Origin: Nematostella vectensis
Lineage: Eukaryota; Cnidaria; Anthozoa; Actiniaria; Edwardsiidae
DNA: 64,000 bases
Direction: 5' to 3'
Assembly (NCBI RefSeq): GCF_932526225.1
Contig: NC_064038.1
Span: 11,159,070-11,223,069 of the forward strand
Position numbers and translations under genes: made by a program
Notes under the pieces: model-generated
What the model was told of the DNA's origin: nothing
The model's database searches: none
What the model saw: the letters and a program-made list of their open reading frames with translations, nothing else
Part shown: positions 22,616 through 32,987 of the stretch, piece after piece
How positions within the stretch are numbered: the stretch's first letter is position 1
Layout of the letters: every line of letters starts with the position of its first letter

Positions 22616-23455
22616 ATTCAACGGACCACAGGGAGCCCGGAGAAGAAAATTTAGGACCCATGTGACACCCACAGGGCAATGAATGACTAGAATGTTACGT
22701 CTGGGTTTTGCCGGAAGGGATTTCTTGATCCCGCGTTTTTTTTTGCCCAATCCCGCATCCCGCACGGCGTTGATTTTGTATAATCCTGCATCCGCACCGT
22801 TCTTATTTGTCGATTTTGTTCAATCCCGCATCCCGTGGACCTGGCATATTCCAGATCCCTAAACATATACTATTTTTGCGTTTCCCGCACCAAATTTAGG
22901 CCAAAAAATAACCGTTCTTTAAATATTCTCTGCCAACCGCCATTACACCCCCCCTAAAAGGATAGAAATTGGTAAAGTCGAATAACCTAAGAGATATAGG
23001 ACAATCACCCCCGTCTCCTTTTTAAAGCCTTCTGTCCCTTATTACATTTATCTCAGATGCATTAAAATCACTTAGCAAAACATCTACAAATGGTTTTATT
23101 TTGTACGCAATGTTAGCCCTTATGCAGGTGAGCTTGAATACTTGATTATATCAAAATTATACACGTGACGCTTGTAAACTTGACTACCTATCCGAATACA
23201 CACCAAAAATTAATCACACCTTTATCCCAAAGAAAAAAACAACCGGAGTCAAATTAATTCAGGAGTTAAACACATAGTTACCCCATCTCTGCGTATTAGC
23301 ATAGGAACTTCTCCTTTTCCCCTTTGGACGTGAGCCAGATGTCATTACTGGCAATCATAACGAGCATGACATAGTTTTGTTGGTGCTGATTGCTCGCGTT
23401 AAGCACATCCGCGCGCCAACTGCTACTTGGTAACATTGATTTCTCAAGACAGGCT
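22616..23455. other. Intergenic region between myosin and CLN3-like gene (convergent 3' ends)
   Basis: Holds a second copy of GGACCACAGGGAGCCC just after the myosin stop, degenerate AATCCCGCATCCCG repeats (22720-22850), a fragment of the GGATAG-type dispersed repeat (22945-23010), and a TTTATT at 23095-23100 (AATAAA on the minus strand) that may end the CLN3-like transcript. No further gene seen. Confidence 0.5.
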
Positions 23456-25570
23456 CTACCCACAATCCAAGAGGCCTGCCACGACTTGTCCACCGCTGTA
23501 AGCACATGTCAAGAATGCGCGGGAAAACTCCTTATTGCGCACCGATCCTCCAAGCCCCGCGCTGGAAAACGCGTTGAAATACACCGCGCCCTCTAAGACA
23601 CCGTCCACAAAGCATAACGAAAGCACTAATATAAAACTACGGAAGACGTTGTACCAACTAATAAGGACTGCGAACAGTAAGAGTGCAATCAAGCAAATCA
23701 CGGTGATCCATAGTTGCCTTGTAACGCAAGTCCACTCGGGGTTGATCCATGACTTCATTGCTGGGATTGACTGTGATACAAATAAAGCGGTCATGTATGA
23801 AAACGAGTAGAGTCTGTATTGTTCTTGAGGGAGGAACGGGACACTCTTATAGGATAGCGTAGTTACGACTGACTGAGTGAAGATATAACTTGCCAACATT
23901 CCAAGGAAGAATGGTAAGGCCAGATTCAGATTTTCACGAGCAAATTGCACCTTTTCCCTTAGCGTCAGACGTCCTTTCGTGTCTGTATTGTCCCCATCAA
24001 TAGGGTAATACTTGATCTCTTGTAGACTTGATGGTTCGCTTTGTTCGACTAGCCATGCTACGAGAGGAAAGCCCGGTAGAATCACCATGGCGACCAGAAG
24101 AGTATGACGCGATGAGACACACAAGAATGTGGTGAGAACTGCGAGTAAAACAATACAACGGTAAACCCAGACAGATAGGCGGGACTTTCACTGCCGATTT
24201 CAGTGGGGGAGGGAGGGGGTCGCTTTTCCAACAAACACTGCATTGTGACTTCAGGTCGAAATCATTCCGGAGGCTGGAGAGAGGGGGGAGGGGGGGGATC
24301 TCAAAACATTCTTCCTTCCGTGTAAGGAAAGGACAAACAGGCATTGTTTATTGGGGCACAGGGACGAGTATGTGTGTGTGTGTGTGGGAGGGGGGGGGGG
24401 AGAGTCTTTTATGGAGTGGAAAAGCCGGTAACCGGGCAAAGAGACAGTCTATCAAACTGAGGGATACACGTATCAATGGCGGATCCGAGAGCTACAAAAA
24501 GTGGGGGGGGGGGGGGGGGGGGCGAAAACAAGTGTTTCAAAAAAGGGGGGCGGATTTAATGTTTCCGTGTATTTCATTATATTTGTTTATTTTTATTATT
24601 TGGTTCTTTCAAGCCAAATTTCTGAAAATAGGGGGGGCGCTCGGCCCCCCCGGTCCGCCCTGCATATTGAAAGACGGGGGGAACACGACGTTCGGACGGA
24701 AATACATTATTAGACGAACAAACAAACATAAGCAGGCAGATTTCCAATTCACCGGTGTAGCCGTCCAGCAAAGTATTTATACAAAAACAGGTTGTCAGCG
24801 AAGACGGCAAACTGCTGAATGGCAGTCACACGACAGAAAAATGCTTATGTTTATTAATTATTTGTGAAAATAAATGTGGTTCATAAACTCAAGCGATATC
24901 AGAACCATACATACATTTATTGGATGACCGTATGTCTTATTTATATATTTTATTTAATTTTGAAACAAATATTCTGGGATCCATGGGTCATTTCGGGTGT
25001 AGATATAGATTTGCCAATCGCCATTTGCCGTTAGCACTGACAACGTCAAATATTGATCGATGTATACTGTATTTATCTGTACTCACCGGTATAAAAGGCA
25101 GCGCCTGCCAAGCCTCCAAGTCCATTACCAGCAATGTAGTAACTCAGCGAGAAGTCGTGATAGAATGAGGTCGATGAGAGCAAGCCACCTTCACCAAACG
25201 CCTGTCCTCCCCACACCAGCGCAACCCCAACTATACGAATCCCTACTGTCATCCCTGAAGCCATTACAATGAACCCTGCACCAGTTAGTACCATTGCGGC
25301 TAAAGCGCGGCCCAAGAGTGCGACCCTGTCGATGAAACACGGCATGAATAAGGACAGTACAAAGTAGACGCCAATTGTTATGATATTGGCAGAAGTTGGG
25401 ATGTCGGAATGTTCTAGGATGTCCTCCGTGGCGGTTGTAGTGACGCCCACAAATAGCGCGTTGATAACAGCTAAGGCGTAGAATCCTGCATTCTGGATAA
25501 GAAAACCTTTGGGGTTCCCATCTGTACTGGAGAAGAGGTGCTTCATGGTTAAGCCGTTGCCCTCAGTCAT
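23456..25570 (-). CDS. CLN3/battenin-family multispanning membrane protein (2 exons, 388 aa)
   Basis: Minus-strand exons 25570-25087 and 24138-23456 join in phase 1 (ACC G|TT) and give 389 codons with the stop; human CLN3 has 438 residues. Several hydrophobic segments suggest a polytopic transporter-like fold of the major-facilitator type. Family signs: GFLIQNAGFYALAVINALF near the N-terminus, QYRLYSFSYMTALFVSQS, and the C-terminal EGAVYFNAFSS with REFS-like KEFSRAFLTCAYSGGQV, which align with the CLN3 EGLLGGAAYVNTF region. CLN3 proteins act in lysosomal or endosomal membranes; location here is inferred from the family only. The N-terminus is short and the usual CLN3 C-terminal prenylation-type end is absent (ends LLDCG). 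The start at 25570 is the first in-frame ATG seen. The intron carries long poly-G tracts. Confidence 0.8.
24384..24525. repeat. (GT)n and long poly-G tracts
   Basis: TGTGTGTGTGTGTG then a G-run near 24388-24400, and an uninterrupted run of about 19 G near 24505-24523, in the CLN3-like intron. These can form G-quadruplexes on the plus strand. Similar G or C runs occur at 5800, 21768, 48070, 57627, 63000 and 63210. Confidence 0.85.
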
Positions 25571-26122
25571 ATTCTTTTTAGCTTAGCTCTTGCTTAGGTC
25601 TCCTTGACTGAATGCATATGCAAGTCTGTTCTCTCATATATTTTTTTCGCAGATTTGAGATGATTCAATGGATGAGTTGATTGTTCACACTAAACAAAAG
25701 AAGCATTAAGGAGTAGCTTTGCATTGCAGTTCATAATAAACTGCATAATAAACTTGAATAAATTAAAATAAAATAAATCGTAAGAGAAACAGCATTCGTT
25801 GAACAAAGTTCGCAGAAAATAAACTGATCAAGCGGGAGTAGTGCTCTTTACGGTACTATTGTTACGTGTGACTCACAAACTCTTTAAGTGCTTATTTCGC
25901 ATACATCTAAGCGCATTTGGAATCTAATCAAATCTGAGTTAGCATGTTAATCCCTCTATTTCTTACGTCACAAAACCGATACACTACTTTTGATAACTAG
26001 GTACTGATTAGCTGCGAGCTTGCCTGAAGTTGATTGGACAGTTTTAAAATGTGTTTATCCGGGCATTCGGAATTCGCGCATTGCGCGTTCCCTAGAGGTT
26101 CAATCGTACCTATATATATTTA

Positions 26123-26585
26123 GCAGGGGCTCATAAGTAGGGGCAATCAACTTCCCCATGTTCTGGTACTATATAGGTGTCACGGCGTTTCCTAGGATCA
26201 GGCTTTTTTTAGACGCGCGGATGAGCCAATCAGATTCGACCTTTGTGTTGACGTTTTGGCTGAGCTCAACTGCCCGCGCAGTCTCAGACAAAAAGCTAAA
26301 TGTTCTCTCTTCGTTACTTCGACTTTTTTTGCTGTCTTCTTTATATGAATCGAGCCTTACCTACGACTTAGAATTCTAGCTGGCATTTTTTTTGGTATAA
26401 ACAAACAAAACCGACGGATGATGGATAAAAATATTCTTCCTTACTGTAATTTGCATGTGCAGCCTCACGTCACTCTCGCGCGCGACTAACGTCAACGTAA
26501 CTGATTGACTCTAAAAATAGCCTGATCCTCGGAAACGCCGTGACACTATAATACAGATGATTGCCCCTACTTATGGGCCCCTGTA
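26123..26585. mobile_element. MITE, family C, copy 2
   Basis: Terminal repeats CAGGGGCTCATAAGTAGGGG + CAATCA and the inverse TGATTGCCCCTACTTATGGG + CCCCTG. A second inner pair (GTGTCACGGCGTTTCCTAGG / CGGAAACGCCGTGACAC, plus AGCCTGATC) extends the arms to about 80 bp. Length about 460 bp, longer than copy 1. No protein coding seen. Confidence 0.9.
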
Positions 26586-26639
26586 TTTAGCTAATTACAT
26601 TCGTCTTTCAATCGACCTTAACAGTTTTGCGTTAAGTCC

Positions 26640-26765
26640 CTTATTACATAAAGCGTTGAAAATTTGTTACATTAAGCGTTAACTGTTTTATTACATTAAG
26701 CATCGATTTGCTGTTACATTAAGCGTTAGTGTTAACTTAAGCGGCAGTTGTTACATTAAGCGGTG
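26640..26765. repeat. GTTACATTAAGCG short tandem repeat
   Basis: About six copies of TTACATTAAGCGTT-like 15-25 bp units directly before the CRE-rich repeat. Confidence 0.8.
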
Positions 26766-27270
26766 ATACACTTGGCAGGTGTCATGTATGTGTCAAGGAA
26801 GGTGCAAAACTGTAGTCACGTGATTTGTGACGTCATTGATGACGTCACTAGAAGCAAAAATATGCTGACGTCATCAAGAAAAGGAAACATCATATGGCAA
26901 CCAAACTGGGTAGGTGTAATGTAGGTGTCAAGTGGGATGCAACAATATGGTCACGTGTTGTGTGACGTCATCGGTGAAGTCACTTAAAGCAAAAAACTTG
27001 ATTAAAAGCAAAAACATTCATGTGTCAAAGAGGTGCTCCAATATGGGCACGTGATTGTGACGTCGTCAATGACGTCACAAGAAGCAAAATATGCTGACGT
27101 CATCAAAATAAAAAGCATTCATATCTCGTGAATGAAACATTGTATAACAACCAAACTTGGTAGGTGTCATGCATGTGTCAAGGGCGGTGCCAGGATATGG
27201 TCACGTGATGCGTGTCGTCATCGATGACGTCACTTTAAGAAAAACTATCCCGATGAGGAGTAACGCGTAC
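26765..27270 (+). repeat. Tandem repeat with paired TGACGTCA sites, forward arm
   Basis: About four units of 120-160 bp with GGTAGGTGTCATG, GTCACGTGAT and a paired site TGACGTCA-N4-TGACGTCA (perfect at 26828-26847). Later units carry one-base changes. The same unit occurs inverted at 27540-27610 and 30830-31100, and forward at 56830-57200. Confidence 0.85.
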
Positions 27271-27686
27271 CAGTTCATTGGAGACTATATTACAAGTTAA
27301 GTGTAGATTTAATGTAAAATATAATATATAGATTTAGGCATTGCCTAAATGCGGAGCTCCAAACGACCAAATCTTTGCTTATTTTCGCTTTATTATGATA
27401 TTTCTGTCTTTGACGACGTCAACAATTTCACAGATCACGCGACCAGCTTGTTATACTCCCTTTTCCCCACCCTTGACATCTACATGACACATAACACGTT
27501 TAATTGTCATACGATATTTCGGCGTCAGGGAGGTTTTAATTTATTGACTTTATAGATGATGTCACGTGACCATCTCATTGCACCCCACTTGAAACATACA
27601 CCACACCTACCGATGTTTCTTTAATTTTTTTTTTTTTTTTTTTTTCAGTGGTCAGCGTTGCTCCTAACACTATCACAATTTGCGGT

Positions 27687-27779
27687 ATGGCCACAATTGC
27701 TCTCCTCGTCATTTTGCTGGCGAAATTTTTCACAACGACCATCAGAGCTCTTGAGTCGCCATGCGGGTCAAGGTACTAA
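27687..27779 (+). CDS. Small overlapping open frame, 30 aa, one hydrophobic segment
   Basis: ATG at 27687 begins MATIALLVILLAKFFTTTIR and stops at TAA 27779, in a different frame from the long retrotransposon ORF. It is the first ATG after the T-run. It could be a leader peptide, a remnant of a first ORF, or chance. Confidence 0.3.
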   Translation: MATIALLVILLAKFFTTTIRALESPCGSRY

Positions 27780-27860
27780 CCCACGAAAGTGCTACTCCTC
27801 TTCAACGATTAAGGCCTTCAGGAAGAGCTCTACATCTTCTCGCCTTTCTGATGATTTATG

Positions 27861-30678
27861 GATGGAACTGAAAGACCTTGGAATATTGAAACCATATAGA
27901 TCTAGACGCAAGCGTCGAAAACAAAGAACTCGGCCATGTGTAAATGAGTCAGATGCAAATGAAGCTAGGACGGTTTCTGTAAACCCTCCGCGTATCAAAG
28001 CTTCGCTACCTGTCACTTTACTAGCAAATGTTCGATCTCTACACAAGAAAGTTGACGAGCTCCACTCGATCGCCGAGTCTACGAAGCCTGGAATTATTTG
28101 TCTAACTGAAACATGGCTTGATTCCCTTGTCCCTGAATCGGCTATTCATCTTGGTAATTATGTATGCTTCAGACGAGACAGACCTGTTGGACAATGTGGA
28201 GGTATATGTGCATATATCGATTCACACCTTCCTTGTAAACGATTGCTGGAATTTGAAAACCCCGACATCGAAGCCCTATGGGTTTCTATTAGACCATCTC
28301 GTCTACCTAGATCAGTGTCAAATATCCTGGTTGGAATAGTCTATCACCCACCACATTATGGGAGTGAAGAGAATTCTAGACTGATCGAACATATCTCAAT
28401 CAACACAGAATCGTTCCTTACAAAACACCCGGATGGCATGATACTCGTGACTGGAGATTTTAATCCGCCCAGTACTGGTATAAAAGCTAGTGTCATCAAG
28501 CAAAAGTCAGGTCTCTTCCAAATTGTGACCGTGCTAACAAGGGATACCGGTATTTTAGACTGGGTCCTAACCAACAAACCGAAGTTGTTTCAGTCACCAA
28601 TCCAGCTACCGAAAATCGGAAAAAGCGATCACTATGCTGTTCTTATTAAACCTACTGGGGCGTTGGGAACAATTAAGTCTTCTACGGAAACTATTAGTAG
28701 ACGAGATATGAGACCTAGCTGCATGGACGCATTTGGGCGTTGGATTACTGGATACAATTGGAGCTATGTATTGGACGCACCTACTGCAGATGCGAAATGC
28801 CGTCTACTATATAGTGTCTTGCAAAATGCCGTTGATATATATTTTCCAGCTAAATCGATCAAAGTGTGCCTAACAGACAAGCCCTGGGTCTCGAGTAGGC
28901 TCAAAGGCCTGGTTACCAAACGACAAAGGGCTCTACGGAAACATGGAAAAGACTCTCCCATTTTTAAACGAATCCGTAACAGTGTTAAAGAACTAGTAAA
29001 GATCTGTAAGCATAACTATTATAACGCGAAAGTCGCTTCGTTAAAGGACACTAACATCTCACGGTGGTGGTGTGAGGTGAAAGCTATTGGGGGATTGTCT
29101 AGCACATCTGAATGGTGGCACCAACTATTGAGTGAAGACACTCCCACCATAGAGTCACTCTGTGATCAGTTTAATAATTTCCTATACAGCTTAACTTCAC
29201 ACTTTGCCCCACTCGATATCAGTAGTCTGGCGGATGAAAACCTATATGTCCCCCCTGGGTTCCTTGTCACTGATGAGAAGGCGTATAAAGCTCTGCGCTC
29301 AATAAAAGCAAACAAGTCCCCTGGCCCAGATCAAGTGCCGTCGCGAGTTTGGAAAGAGTTTGCATTTGAACTAGCTCCGATTGTGAGTGATTTGTACAAC
29401 AGTTCTCTCAGAGAAGGGCGTGTTCCAGAGATCTTGAAGACATCCCTGGTCATTCCTACTCCCAAGGTCACCCCTCCCAGGACAGTTGAGGATGATCTCA
29501 GACCAATTACTCTTACGTCACCGTTGGCCAAAATTCTAGAGGGCTTCACTCTCGAACACCTGATGAATCAAGTTGCAGAGAACCTGGACATTAAGCAGTT
29601 TTCGATGTCAGGCAGATCAACAACACATGCCTTAGTTTATATGCTCCATATTATACTAGCTGCCTTAGACAAAGGTAATTGCTTTATAAGAGTGTTCCTT
29701 GCAGACTTTTCTAAAGGTTTTGATTTGGTTGATCATAATGCATTAGTGAACGAAATGAAACTGCTTAACGTTCATAATGTAATTATAAGGTGGATCTGCT
29801 GTTTTCTCTCAAAAAGACCTCAACGTGTAAGAGTAGGCAATGCATTGTCATCTGTAGTTGTTCCCAATGGGGGTATTCCACAGGGCACGAAATCTGCTCC
29901 GCTTTTGTTTGCAATCTTAGTCAACCGTCTGCTTACAAGGTGGCCTAATAGAGTTAAATATGTTGACGATACCACCGTATTTGAAATTGTTCCAAGATGC
30001 TCTCCCAGTTACATACAATTTATTGTTAATGATATCAAGGAATATGAGTCATCAAGGGGCATGCGTCTGAACCCCAAGAAATGCAAAGAGCTTCAGATCA
30101 ATTTCTTAAAGTACCAACCTTTTGTCCCCCAAAGATTAATCCTTGGGAGCGCAGTTGTTGAGAAAGTTGAATATTACAAGCTATTAGGTGTACACATATC
30201 AGCTGATCTGTCATGGAATGTTCATGTTGACCACATTGTTAAGAAGGCTAGCAAGCGCCTCTATGCCCTCAGAGTGCTCAGGAAGGCAGGTGTCCAGCAG
30301 TCAGATATGGTCCTTATCTATTGCTCGTTAATTCGGACAGTCCTTGAGTACGCTGCTCCTGTCTGGGCCTCCCTTCCTGAGTACCTTGCAGAGCTTATCG
30401 AAACAGTGCAAAGAAAAGCTATTCGAATAATCTACCCTTGCCTTGGCTATGAATCAGGGCTCAAAGTAGCAAAAATGGACTCACTTACAGTCCGCAGAGC
30501 AGAACTGTGCCGTCGATTCATGACCAAAGCAAGATGCACTGAGCCTATTAAATATATAATACAATCTGGGACTGAGGTCGCCCATGGTTACTCGCTAAGG
30601 GGGGGTTGCAGCCGTTTGGATAAATCAGTTGGTGTAACTGGAAGGTATAATAACTTTATTACAATTCGTTTCCAGTAG
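27861..30678 (+). CDS. Retrotransposon endonuclease-reverse transcriptase
   Basis: The frame is open from 27658, but the first in-frame ATG is at about 27861 (MELKDLGILKPY). The apurinic-type endonuclease starts near TLLANVRSLHKKVDEL and has CLTETWL, VTGDFNPP and SDHYAV. The reverse transcriptase follows: SPGPDQVPSRVW, RPITLTSPLAKILE, FLADFSKGFDLVDH, GGIPQGTKSAPLLF and the catalytic KYVDDTTVFE. The C-terminal part LLGVHISADLSWNVHVDHI through YCSLIRTVLEYAAPVWAS is typical of CR1/L2 elements. All 940 or so codons are intact, with catalytic motifs kept, so this copy is young or recently active. No zinc-knuckle or separate gag-like ORF is seen, so the element may be 5'-truncated. Confidence 0.9.
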
Positions 30679-30829
30679 TTATGCTAGTATATATTTATAC
30701 ATTGTTAAGTGTAGTGTGCATCGGCCGACATACTATAATTTAGCTTCTGCTACAAAAGTATGAATAAACGATTATTATTATTATATTATTATAATCAAAT
30801 ATGTATGTTTTTTTATATTTCAGCATATT

Positions 30830-31110
30830 TTTGCTTCAAGTGATGTCATCGATGACGTCACAATCGCGTGATTATATTGGTACACCCCCCTTGACACCTT
30901 CATGACACATACCTAGATTGGCTCTTGTATGATGTTTCGTTCAAAAGATATGGATATTTTTGTTCTTAATGAAATCGGAATAGTTTTGCTTTTAGTGACG
31001 TGATCTATGACGTCACAAACCACGTGACCACAGTTTTGCACCACCCTTGACACATAAATAACAACTGCCAAGCTAGGTTGTTATGTGATACTTTTTAGGG
31101 ACGGATGGAC
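30830..31110 (-). repeat. CRE-rich repeat, inverted arm
   Basis: Reverse-oriented units: TGATGTCATCGATGACGTCA at about 30841, TGACGTGATCTATGACGTCA at about 30997, plus CACGTGACCA. Together with 27540-27610 it forms the inverted partner of 26765-27270. Confidence 0.75.
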
Positions 31111-31269
31111 GGACATTGCGTCACTAATAAAATCTCGAGTCGATGGGTTACCAATATTTTTTACCATATTTGTTTTGTATACCACTTTTTCTTAGGTATG
31201 GGACTCCGCTCACGCGGCGCTTTAGGTGGGAGCTCCGCTACTTAGAACATCCCGGGGCTCAGATACCAG

Positions 31270-31915
31270 AAGTTTTTTTCCTTTTAAGTCCTGATTCATT
31301 AGTGTAATTCTCTTTCTAATAATTCATTGGGTATTATATTCTCATATACACTAAAATCTAGGAACATCGTTACGAACATATTCAGCCTAAGCTCCTCCCA
31401 TCCCCGGGCTCAAATTTGCAATTATAATCAAAACACTGCCATGCTAGCTGTCACAAATTATAAGTCTCATGTAAAATTGCTTATCTCTGAGCCTAAGTCG
31501 GCTGGAATAAAACTATTTTTGCACAGGTGACAAGACAGTTGTGTTAAGAGATTGATAATTAACTTAGTGATTTGCTTTCCAATATTAAATTTTGCGCTAT
31601 CCATAATCTATCGCATCGGCATAAACTATTTTCGTGCTGTGATGTAAATGCTTTGTATTTAAGAGCGCACACAGCTTGGTATAGCATCATTTTCCGATAG
31701 ATAGAAACTTTTTTAGATGGACAACTCTAGGAATTATATTTATTTTGGTTTAGAATATGAAATTTAAATTTAGCTGATTGATAACTGATTGTTCTTGAGC
31801 CCGGGAGTGGGAGGAGCTATCCCTTTTATAGCGGAACCCCGTGTTTAAAATGTCCCAAAAATAAGAACGGCCCAGCCTCAATTGAAAATTAGACGTTCTT
31901 ATAAAAAAAAGAGTA
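31270..31915. mobile_element. MITE-like family A, copy 2, split by a nested element
   Basis: The interior and right end match the element at 3640-3952 (ACATCGTTACGAACATATTC, AGACGTTCTTATAAAAAAA). The match is broken at about 31390 by a nested element and resumes after it at about 31835. Confidence 0.7.
31390..31818. mobile_element. Nested MITE, family D
   Basis: Ends AGCTCCTCCCATCCCCGGGC + TCAA and the inverse TTGAGCCCGGGAGTGGGAGG + AGCT, 22 of 24 bases matching, about 430 bp apart. It sits inside the older family A copy, so it is the younger insertion. Confidence 0.82.
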
Positions 31916-31919
31916 CTTC

Positions 31920-32760
31920 CCCTTTTATAAGAACCTAGGTTATTTAGGTTAACCTAAAAAGGTTCTTATTTAACGAGTAATATTTGAATAGGTTCTTAAT
32001 TTAAAAGAAAATCTAGATTGATGAAATATTATCCGAGTCCTTTGAAAGTGGCACTGGAAATGGAGCACTAATTCTCGTCCTGTACTCATTAACTAGCGGC
32101 AGAAAGCTGGATATGACTTCACGGACAGGTTAGTCTTTAAGTATCGTCAAGTTTAATTAAGTATCGTTTAGGTTTTCTCTGGTGTAGCCAGGTTGTAGTT
32201 TTTGCAGCGATGTAATCATTTTATGCACGTGTATATAGTTTTTAAACCATAATAGACAACAATGGTCAATCAATAAAATTGCACCCCCACAAGATCAAAA
32301 TAATCTTTATTATTTTTTAGCGGTCACGGTAACGAATCCTGCATTCTGATTGGCTAATAGAGCGGTCCGGAGATTCCTATATCTGCCCTAGGTTCGAGAA
32401 TTGATATTTTGCGCGCGCTGCTCGCTCAAGTATGTTTTCGCTGGCGCTAGGAGAAAAATAAATAATTTTGGCCTCGGTCAGTATTTTCAAGAACTCGGTC
32501 ACGGTATTTCACGATACCGACCTCCCACCCGGCAAATAACCCCTATTTCCCTTGCACTCGGTAGGAATACGAGAAGACCCATACTTCCTTTTGGCCGTAA
32601 AACTGTTATTTGCCATTTGCGCGCGCTAATGAGCTCATTCCCTATGAAATACCTATGGAAAATATCTGTTTATTTTATTGGGCTGATTCCTGAGTTTCTA
32701 AACTCTCAATCGCAATGATGAAGATGGCATCACTGTACGAGTAAATCGGATACATTCAGA
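31920..32760. other. Intergenic region, dispersed repeats only
   Basis: Pieces with GGTTCTTATTTAAC and GGTTCTTAATTTAAAAGAAA (31925-32020) recur at 60535-60800. A TTTATT at about 32669 is an AATAAA on the minus strand and may serve the thrombospondin-repeat gene. No gene recognised. Confidence 0.45.
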
Positions 32761-32764
32761 GCCG

Positions 32765-32987
32765 GGCCGGCATTGTCACCAGTTTTCTGAAGGCAGACCT
32801 CAACCCACAAAGAATCTATTAGAATCCGCGGTATTTAACAGGCCATCCGCTCTAAATTATCAGTCATATAAACTTCCAATAGACACACTGCTTTTACAGT
32901 TTTGAAATATTTTTCGCGTTTTCCGTTCAAAATCATCGAAGATTGTTATACGTTATCGACCGAAGTAAACTGGTTGGCCGCTTTACG
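32765..32987 (-). mobile_element. MITE, family B, copy 2, at the end of the thrombospondin-repeat gene
   Basis: Inverted relative to copy 1 at 20286. The minus strand reads TAAAGCGGCCAACCAGTTTA then CTTCGGTCG; the interior matches GATGATTTT-AACGGAAAA-GCGAAAAATATTTC. The other end is GGCATTGTCACCAGTTT at 32770. The first three matching bases, TAA, are the stop codon of the neighbouring gene. Confidence 0.8.

Larger units (their letters stand above)
27650..30790 (+). mobile_element. CR1/L2-like non-LTR retrotransposon
   Basis: A unit with one long intact open frame, a short 3' untranslated part with AATAAA (30760) and an ATTATTATT-type 3' tail, as is usual for CR1/L2 elements. It is preceded by a T-run and TTTCAG. 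It lies inside the inverted CRE-rich repeat, whose reversed arm continues at about 30830, so it probably inserted into that element. The full 5' end and target-site duplication were not identified. Confidence 0.85.
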
